From: Clostridiales bacterium
GTDB taxonomy: Bacteria > Bacillota > Clostridia > Oscillospirales > CAG-272
Assembly (NCBI GenBank): GCA_003150035.1
Contig: QALR01000025.1
Span: 1 to 10,095 of the forward strand
Reading direction: 5' to 3'
Length of the DNA: 10,095 nt
The translations under genes were made by a program, and so were the position numbers. Below, in pieces: positions 5,831-10,095 of this stretch. Below the pieces are notes generated by a model. That model saw only the letters and a program-made list of their open reading frames with translations. It did not search any database and had not been told where the DNA came from. How positions within the stretch are numbered: position 1 is the first letter of the stretch; every line of letters starts with the position of its first letter.

Positions 5831-5972
5831 GACGACTGATTTAATGGTTTTTCTTTCACCCGGAATCTGACCGGGCGGTTTAACGGTACGGATAGCGGTT
5901 TAACCCGCCGTACCGGTTTAGAATGGTTTACTTATATATATCCCCGTATTAAACTAAACCGCTTTCGGAGCG
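5831..5972. repeat. Iteron-like repeats between ATPase and primase, possible replication origin
   Basis: CGGTTTAAC occurs at 5876-5884 and 5896-5904, exactly 20 bp apart. Further GGTTTA copies follow at 5914-5920 and 5924-5930, and an inverted TAAACCG at 5955-5961. GGTACGG (5885-5891) is the reverse complement of CCGTACC (5908-5914), and CCCGG/CCGGG form a small dyad at 5859-5875. An AT stretch TTATATATAT (5932-5941) lies beside the repeats and could melt. Repeats plus an AT-rich tract between a RepA-like ATPase and a primase suggest a replication origin or an operator; neither is proved. Confidence 0.45.
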
Positions 5973-7034
5973 TCAATAATGGAAGTCAGGATTGAACCGG
6001 TAGCACTTGTCCTCTTTGATAATCATGCGCTTGTTTTCCAGAAAGACTTTCAACTGTTTGGCCTTGTTGGTGCCGAACGAGTGGCCGATGGCGGCGTAGC
6101 TGTTTTGCAGTCTGCCGATCAGCGACGAATAAGAAATCCGGTCGGCTTCGGAAAACAGGAGCTTCAACGCTTCGCGGTGTTTGGCTTCGCCCACCTCCGA
6201 ATAGTCGAACCCCTTGGGAGTTCCCGTCTGCCGGGGCTGATAGTCCTCGACCGGTTCGGGCAATGCTTCGGAATTGATGCGGAATGCGAACGGTTCGAAA
6301 TCGACGTCCCGGATGTGCATCGAGCAGACGAAGCTGACATCCTTGTCGAGATCGTCTTTCGTGACTTGCAATATCGTTTCGGCTTTGTTGTTCAGTTCGG
6401 TGCCCAGATGCCCGCGCGTGTTGTCGTCGCCTTTGTTCAGGTGCAGGACGGTATGGATATGGATTTTCCTTTCATCCGTCCACTGCATCAGCTTCGTGAT
6501 CAGGTCGGTTGATTCACCGGGACTATTGATGTCATAGGCCAGATCGCGGATGCCGTCGATCACGACGAGCCCGAGCCCGTCGAGCTCGCAAATGGCTTCC
6601 TCGATCTTTTTCAGCCGGTCTTTGGTCGCGTACCCGCGAAGACACAGGAACTCCAGACATTCCGGCTGACGGTCCAGCGAAAGCCCCGAAAGCCGCAGAA
6701 TCCGGCCCAATACCCGCTTGCAATGGAATTTGCTTTGCTCGGTATCGACGTAAAGAATTCTATCTTTGCCTGGCGGCAAAGAGGCCGAGTAATTCAGAAT
6801 TGTACCGCCGGTCATGGCTGCCGCGACGATAGCGCAAACGTTGAACGTCTTTTTACTTTTCGCCTTGCCGGTCGAGGCGCTGAAATTTCCCAGCGTACCG
6901 ATGATCGAATCACCCACACGCAGAATGACGGGCGGAGCTTCGAACTCGTCGGTAATCAGCAGCCGGGCATCCCGCCACGAACCGGCGACCTCCGGCGTTA
7001 TGGGAGAAGGCAAGGATTGGTTCGGCGTATCCAT
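5973..7034 (-). CDS. RepA/KaiC-like AAA ATPase (replicative helicase type)
   Basis: The 353-residue product has a Walker A-type loop near residues 49-63 (GNFSASTGKAKSKKTF), a strand ILYVDTEQ (93-100) typical of RecA-fold helicases, and a Walker B strand GLVVIDGIRDLAYD with Asp160. A QWTDERKIHIHTVLHLNKGD segment matches the later RecA-fold strand. The C-terminal 80 residues (AKHREALKLLFSEADRISY... to YRFNPDFHY) look like a winged-helix DNA-binding domain. Such proteins occur widely in Bacteroidota mobilizable elements, paired with a toprim primase; the likely role is origin binding or unwinding. The ATG lies 3 bp after the TAG of the DUF3853-like frame, with GGAGG and AAGGAG upstream as ribosome sites. 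It ends in TGA, followed in frame eight codons later by TAA. Confidence 0.8.
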   Translation of the reverse strand: MDTPNQSLPSPITPEVAGSWRDARLLITDEFEAPPVILRVGDSIIGTLGNFSASTGKAKSKKTFNVCAIVAAAMTGGTILNYSASLPPGKDRILYVDTEQSKFHCKRVLGRILRLSGLSLDRQPECLEFLCLRGYATKDRLKKIEEAICELDGLGLVVIDGIRDLAYDINSPGESTDLITKLMQWTDERKIHIHTVLHLNKGDDNTRGHLGTELNNKAETILQVTKDDLDKDVSFVCSMHIRDVDFEPFAFRINSEALPEPVEDYQPRQTGTPKGFDYSEVGEAKHREALKLLFSEADRISYSSLIGRLQNSYAAIGHSFGTNKAKQLKVFLENKRMIIKEDKCYRFNPDFHY

Positions 7035-7037
7035 GGC

Positions 7038-7340
7038 CTATCTCCTTCCTCCGGTTTTCCGGCCTGCCAGTTCGAGGGCAAGTCAGGCATCGACGATGAT
7101 CTTCCGGCCGATTTGTGTAATCGCCTTGTCGATCTTGCCGCTTTGCTTGATGCGGTTGGCCGTCGGCATGCTGCAGCCGAACAGTCCGGCAATGCCCCGG
7201 ATGCCGTAAACATACTTTCTCGGATTGTCAGAGGCGGTTGCCGGTTGCTCCGCAGGGAGCCCGGCGTGTCGCTGCAGGTAGAGAAACTCCTCTCCCGTCA
7301 TTTGCCAGAGCGGCTTGCTTTTCAAATCTTTTAATTCCAT
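7038..7340 (-). CDS. DUF3853-like small DNA-binding protein with in-frame TGA near its end
   Basis: The first 85 residues, MELKDLKSKPLWQMTGEEFL... to GRKIIVDA, match the DUF3853 pattern: an N-terminal LWQ(L/M)T motif, then KYVYGIRGIAGLFGCSMPTAN with a helix-turn-helix, and the basic GKIDKAITQIGRKIIVDA wing. These are excisionase-like or replication-initiation-linked proteins. TGA occurs at 7083-7085, but the frame continues with LALELAGRKTGGRR to TAG at 7038, which sits 3 bp before the ATPase ATG. That tail reads as a natural family C-terminus and gives standard operon spacing, so I extend the gene through the TGA. If UGA terminates, the protein loses 14 basic residues and may still work. It likely heads the ATPase/primase operon. 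Confidence 0.7.
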
Positions 7341-7380
7341 ACTGTAAAGTTTTTAGTGAAACGATCGCCTCGTACTTCGG

Positions 7381-7406
7381 CGTGATGTTCGAACACGGCA
7401 AAACTA
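7381..7406 (-). promoter_or_regulatory. Possible promoter and operator for the DUF3853-ATPase-primase operon
   Basis: Minus-strand TAGTTTTG at 7399-7406 matches TAnnTTTG, 59 bases before the ATG at 7340. No TTG is seen 19-21 bases upstream, so it may need an activator. Directly downstream, over the expected start site, lies the palindrome GTTCGAAC (7387-7394) flanked by partly symmetric CGT and ACG, a plausible operator. Confidence 0.35.
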
Positions 7407-7518
7407 AGTATGGTTTCGAGTGGTGTGTATGGGGTAATGAAAAATGAATATTACTGACAATCAGGTGGTATTGAAGCTATTTCAGGTGATACACGTGGTG
7501 GGGCGGTGGTCGGAAAGA
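7407..7518. other. Intergenic spacer with short direct repeats
   Basis: TCAGGTG occurs twice (about 7461-7467 and 7481-7487), about two helical turns apart, within the gap between the hypothetical gene stop and the DUF3853 promoter. They may be sites for a regulator or directionality factor. No terminator hairpin with a T-run is apparent. Confidence 0.3.
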
Positions 7519-8463
7519 TCATTTGAATATTTCATCAATCTCTGAAACAAATTCTTCGGATTTGCGGCCCGGAACATCCGAAGCCGGTTCCTTGTACTTG
7601 GATTTGTAAGATTTTTCGGTGATCCCAAACGTTTTCAATATCCTGCTGCGCCATTGGGTTCGGTCGTCCGTTTTCAGATATTCGTAAAGTTTGTGGACCA
7701 AGTAGTATACCCGCATTCGTTCATCGGGCTTGATGACTATCCCGACGTTGGCGGGCTGTAAGTTGAGAATGGCATACAAGTCCAACTCGGTCATATTCTC
7801 GAACTGAATGTTGTTGCAAATACGGTGAATCCGGGAAACCAGATACATGTCGAAATACGCGCCCGGCTTGACAGCGGGTCTGATCTCTTTGTGCTCCTTT
7901 TCTTTTTCAGGGGGAAAATAACTGTCGAATACAGCAAGAAAGCGGCAACTCAATCCGTGAATCAACGAATAATAGTTTTTGCCGATCCATGATGCGTTTG
8001 CACGGCGTAAATCATCCCGCTCATTGTCAAGCGCAATTTTATCCCTATGGTTTTCTTTAAGCAGCAGTTCTCTGTCCTGCTCGGTCGGATAGGGATAATC
8101 CTCGATGAATTGCTTGTCAAATTGTGAAACCTCGTATTTGTCGGTGAACAGATAATCCAACCTCAAGCGGCCAAGTCTGTTGAACTCTATGCTGTTAAAA
8201 TCATCCTGACGGGTTTCGTATATCCGTATGTTTTCTTGAATAAGTCCGTACAAACGGGTCAACACATTGACGTGAACGGAATCCGCGATTATTTTGTGGA
8301 TAATAGTCTCCAAGTCGAATGCTTGCAACTGCTTGTAAGTATCCCGGTATTCTTCTTGACTGTTTACTTGGTGGGGAGACGTTTCGCAAGGATCGTTGAC
8401 CCAACTTGCGTTTAGCTTTTCGTATGAAACGGCCGTATCCGTTATCTCCTGTAAGAAATCCAT
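7519..8463 (-). CDS. Conserved-looking hypothetical protein downstream of integrase
   Basis: I do not recognise this 314-residue protein. It is soluble, acidic in its N-terminal third (MDFLQEITDTAVSYEKLNAS), mostly helical by composition, with Tyr/Arg/Asp-rich segments, no signal peptide and no membrane helix. The C-terminal region with YYLVHKLYEYLKTDD, then RSRILKTFGITEKSYKSKYK, looks like a small helical DNA-binding or protein-interaction unit. It starts 9 bp after the integrase stop and is surely co-transcribed with it. In elements of this kind a gene of similar size often sits between integrase and DUF3853-type genes, so a role in excision control or element maintenance is a guess. Stop TGA; the next in-frame stop lies 14 codons on. 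Composition is slightly more AT-rich than the mob genes. Confidence 0.7.
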   Translation of the reverse strand: MDFLQEITDTAVSYEKLNASWVNDPCETSPHQVNSQEEYRDTYKQLQAFDLETIIHKIIADSVHVNVLTRLYGLIQENIRIYETRQDDFNSIEFNRLGRLRLDYLFTDKYEVSQFDKQFIEDYPYPTEQDRELLLKENHRDKIALDNERDDLRRANASWIGKNYYSLIHGLSCRFLAVFDSYFPPEKEKEHKEIRPAVKPGAYFDMYLVSRIHRICNNIQFENMTELDLYAILNLQPANVGIVIKPDERMRVYYLVHKLYEYLKTDDRTQWRSRILKTFGITEKSYKSKYKEPASDVPGRKSEEFVSEIDEIFK

Positions 8464-8472
8464 AATCTAAAT

Positions 8473-9759
8473 CTATAACAGGTTGAATTTATCCATCGCA
8501 CTCGCCTTGGTGCTGTCGGCCACGTCGATGTAGGGTTTCATCGCCTTATAGTCGCTGTGCCCTGTCCATTTCATCACGACTTGCGCCGGTATTCCCAAAG
8601 ATAGCGCATTGCAAATAAAAGTCCTACGCCCGGCATGAGTTCCCAGCAGTTCATATTTGGGCGTAACCACATCGATCCGCTCGCTGCCTTTGTAGAAAGT
8701 CTCGCGCACCGGCTCGTCGATCTCGGCCAGTTTCGCCAATTCTTTCAAATAATCGTTCATTTTTTGGTTGCTGATGACAGGTAGTGCTTTATCGTTTTCA
8801 AAATGAACGTCTTTGTATTTGTCGAGTATCGCCTTGCTGTGATTGTTGAGTTCGATGGTCAGGCTGTCGGCGGTTTTTACTGTCGTAACTTCAATGTGGT
8901 TATCCTTAATGTCGCTGCGCTTCAGGTTATATACGTCGGAATACCGCAAGCCGGTGAAACAGCTGAATAGAAACGCGTCCCGCACCCGTTCCAAATATTG
9001 CTTGCCCGGTGGTATCGGATAGCTTTTCAGCTTGTCTAATTCTTCTTTCGTCAGAAAGATCACTTTTTTCGGCGTATTCTTCAATTTGGGCTTGAACGTG
9101 TTATAGGCAATGTTCTGATTGTAGCCTTTCTTGAAGCTCCACCGCAAAAACCATTTCAGAAAACCCAGTTGCTTGCCTATGGTGCTGTTCCGCAAATCGC
9201 GCCGATCCCTCAAGAATGTTACGTATTCATTTAATCCGACCTCTGTGAAGCGGTCAAATTGCAAATGCGCATCAAATGCGGTCAAATGGGCTTTGACGGC
9301 ATTGAATTTCTCAAACGTCGCCGCAGTCCAGTTGTTCTGCAGGCCGCACTCCTTTGTAAACTGGTCGAACACGTCGAACAGGGTTTGCCTTTCCGGCCCC
9401 GATTCCTCCGGTGCCCCGGCTCTTTTATTCCGCAGGTTAAATGCCTGTTTAAGTTGACAGGGGGACGGCAGTGCGTCCTCGACTTCGAATTCCTTGAAGA
9501 TTTCCTGAATATCGGCTCCGTAACGCGACAGGTCCGCATTGATTTCCGCCGCGCTTTGCTTGAGCTTGTTCGTGCAGCCGTTCCGAACCCGTTGCCTGTC
9601 CGAGTCCCATTTGGACGCGTCTATGCGGTAGCCGGTCGTGAACTCGACGCGTTGTCCCGCATAAACGACCCGCATCCGAATCGGTACATTCTCCGTGACA
9701 GGGTGGCCATTTTTCTTCCGGCTCTCCAATGAAAAAATGATGTTTCTTTTAATATTCAT
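8473..9759 (-). CDS. int: Tyrosine recombinase (integrase)
   Basis: The 428-residue protein has the full layout of Bacteroidota phage-type integrases: an N-terminal arm-binding domain (MNIKRNIIFSLESRKKNGHP, then VRMRVVYAGQRVEFTTGYRI-like sequence), a SAM-like core-binding domain (about 130-230, LFDVFDQFTKECG to LKWFLRWSFKKGY), and the catalytic domain. Visible catalytic residues are Arg272 in FTGLRYSD, a Lys in TVKTADSLTIEL, His375 and Arg378 in THAGRRTF, His401 in TGHSDY and nucleophile Tyr410 in MKPYIDV. It should integrate and excise the element, probably at the tRNA-Ser-like site at about 9905-9932. All five Trp codons are TGG. Its promoter (9785-9814) overlaps a tandem repeat, so autoregulation is likely. 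Stop TAG; the next gene follows after 9 bp. Confidence 0.95.
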   Translation of the reverse strand: MNIKRNIIFSLESRKKNGHPVTENVPIRMRVVYAGQRVEFTTGYRIDASKWDSDRQRVRNGCTNKLKQSAAEINADLSRYGADIQEIFKEFEVEDALPSPCQLKQAFNLRNKRAGAPEESGPERQTLFDVFDQFTKECGLQNNWTAATFEKFNAVKAHLTAFDAHLQFDRFTEVGLNEYVTFLRDRRDLRNSTIGKQLGFLKWFLRWSFKKGYNQNIAYNTFKPKLKNTPKKVIFLTKEELDKLKSYPIPPGKQYLERVRDAFLFSCFTGLRYSDVYNLKRSDIKDNHIEVTTVKTADSLTIELNNHSKAILDKYKDVHFENDKALPVISNQKMNDYLKELAKLAEIDEPVRETFYKGSERIDVVTPKYELLGTHAGRRTFICNALSLGIPAQVVMKWTGHSDYKAMKPYIDVADSTKASAMDKFNLL

Positions 9760-9773
9760 ACCGGGGTGCGCTT

Positions 9774-9797
9774 AAATTTACACCCAAATTTACACCC
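9774..9797. repeat. Tandem 12-bp repeat upstream of integrase
   Basis: AAATTTACACCC occurs twice without spacing (9774-9785 and 9786-9797), between the integrase start and the candidate attachment site. Directly repeated sites of this kind act as arm-type binding sites for tyrosine recombinases. The repeat also contains the integrase -7 box. Confidence 0.6.
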
Positions 9798-9814
9798 AAT
9801 TTTTGAGATTACAA
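9785..9814 (-). promoter_or_regulatory. Integrase promoter
   Basis: On the minus strand TTG (9812-9814), exactly 19 bases, and TAAATTTG (9785-9792) fit the Bacteroidota consensus. Transcription would start near 9778, giving a leader of about 20 bases before the integrase ATG at 9759. The -7 box straddles the junction of the two 12-bp repeats. Confidence 0.65.
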
Positions 9815-9904
9815 GCGATATTTTAAGATAATTTGCTTTTTATATAATTTGTAATAACTTGGTTATTAACTGTTAATTACATATTTATGATGCTTTATGA
9901 TTTT

Positions 9905-9932
9905 ATAGGTGGTAGAGCCTATCTCTCCGCAG
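9905..9932. other. Candidate attachment site (tRNA-Ser 3' end)
   Basis: TCTCTCCG (9922-9929) followed by CAG looks like the 3' acceptor strand and discriminator of a serine tRNA (whose 5' end would be GGAGAGA), yet the rest of a tRNA is absent to the left. Integration into a tRNA 3' end leaves just this kind of stub at the far junction, and the strong plus-strand terminator follows at once. ATAGG (9905-9909) and CCTAT (9918-9922) form an inverted repeat with an 8-bp spacer, the geometry of tyrosine recombinase core sites. The matching left junction is not in the window. Confidence 0.45.
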
Positions 9933-9936
9933 AAAG

Positions 9937-9972
9937 AAACGGTGCGAATTTCATTCGCACCGTTTTGTTATT
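9937..9972 (+). terminator. Intrinsic terminator after the attachment site
   Basis: AAACGGTGCGAAT (9937-9949) and ATTCGCACCGTTT (9953-9965) are exact reverse complements around the loop TTC, followed by TGTTATTT. It would terminate a rightward tRNA transcript, and, because AAA precedes the stem, also a leftward one. Confidence 0.8.
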
Positions 9973-10021
9973 TCTGTCGGTTCCCGGGACACACCGAAAT
10001 AAATGAAGCGCCATACAAATT

Positions 10022-10095
10022 CTAACCTCTCTTTCCGGTAAATTCCCCATACCTTTTCACGGCATGATCCAGAAGAACCGGATCGAAATAATATT
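10022..10095 (-). CDS. 3' end of a chromosomal gene, partial
   Basis: A minus-strand frame enters from the right edge and reads YYFDPVLLDHAVKRYGEFTG, then KRG and TAG at 10022-10024. The residue mix looks like a real C-terminus, and the terminator to its left would serve it. Too short to identify. One other frame is also open across this stretch, so the frame choice is uncertain. It would be host DNA outside the element. Confidence 0.35.
   Translation of the reverse strand, partial: YYFDPVLLDHAVKRYGEFTGKRG

Noticed and set aside
4088..7085. Selenocysteine insertion at the TGA codons
   Set aside because: The positions fit Trp rather than Cys, these families are not selenoproteins, and no insertion-element hairpin is evident just after the codons.
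5979..7334. Plus-strand frames opposite the ATPase and DUF3853-like genes
   Set aside because: The opposite strand carries clear Walker motifs and a helix-turn-helix; the plus frames mirror them.
1..10095. CRISPR array or insertion sequence
   Set aside because: No regularly spaced repeats of 25-40 bases and no transposase-like frame were found.

Overview
The window looks like one end of an integrated mobilizable element (IME / mobilizable transposon type) from a Bacteroidota genome, possibly a moderately GC-rich gut genus; the genus is a guess. Pointers to Bacteroidota are the TTG-N19-TAnnTTTG promoters (two exact copies), the scarcity of strong Shine-Dalgarno sites, and the gene set: tyrosine integrase, conserved hypothetical, DUF3853-like small DNA-binding protein, RepA/KaiC-like ATPase, toprim primase, MobC-like RHH protein, MOB-P-like relaxase and a small membrane protein, all on the minus strand.

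Layout from right to left. 10022-10095 is the 3' end of a probable chromosomal gene. 9937-9965 is a strong hairpin terminator. Just left of it lies a sequence that matches the 3' acceptor end of a tRNA-Ser and a small inverted repeat, a candidate attachment site. The integrase (8473-9759) has a near-ideal promoter that overlaps a tandem 12-bp repeat, and is followed by a conserved hypothetical gene (7519-8463). A second minus-strand block encodes the DUF3853-like protein (7038-7340), the ATPase (5973-7034) and the primase (4886-5830). Between ATPase and primase is a repeat-rich 140-bp gap that could be a replication origin. A 196-bp gap with dyad symmetries, a candidate oriT, precedes mobC (4390-4689), relaxase (3422-4378) and the membrane protein (2983-3435). 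A convergent, very AT-rich plus-strand gene (1730-2974) encodes a PD-(D/E)xK nuclease-like protein and looks like cargo of foreign origin.

The left 1.5 kb has almost no convincing protein genes. It is dense in nested inverted repeats and has three minus-strand -7 boxes (1467-1474, 1145-1152, 879-886), each followed by 200-300 bp of sequence able to fold into an elaborate RNA. One can adopt two mutually exclusive folds. Another forms a branched structure ending at a GC stem plus seven U. I cannot assign these to a known RNA family.

The most surprising feature is that three neighbouring element genes (relaxase, primase, DUF3853-like) each carry one in-frame TGA with the reading frame otherwise intact on both sides. 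In the relaxase and the primase it sits where the surrounding family motif leads me to expect Trp. No frameshift and no TAA/TAG interruption was seen. Either the element is decaying through TGG-to-TGA changes, or UGA is read through or decoded as Trp.
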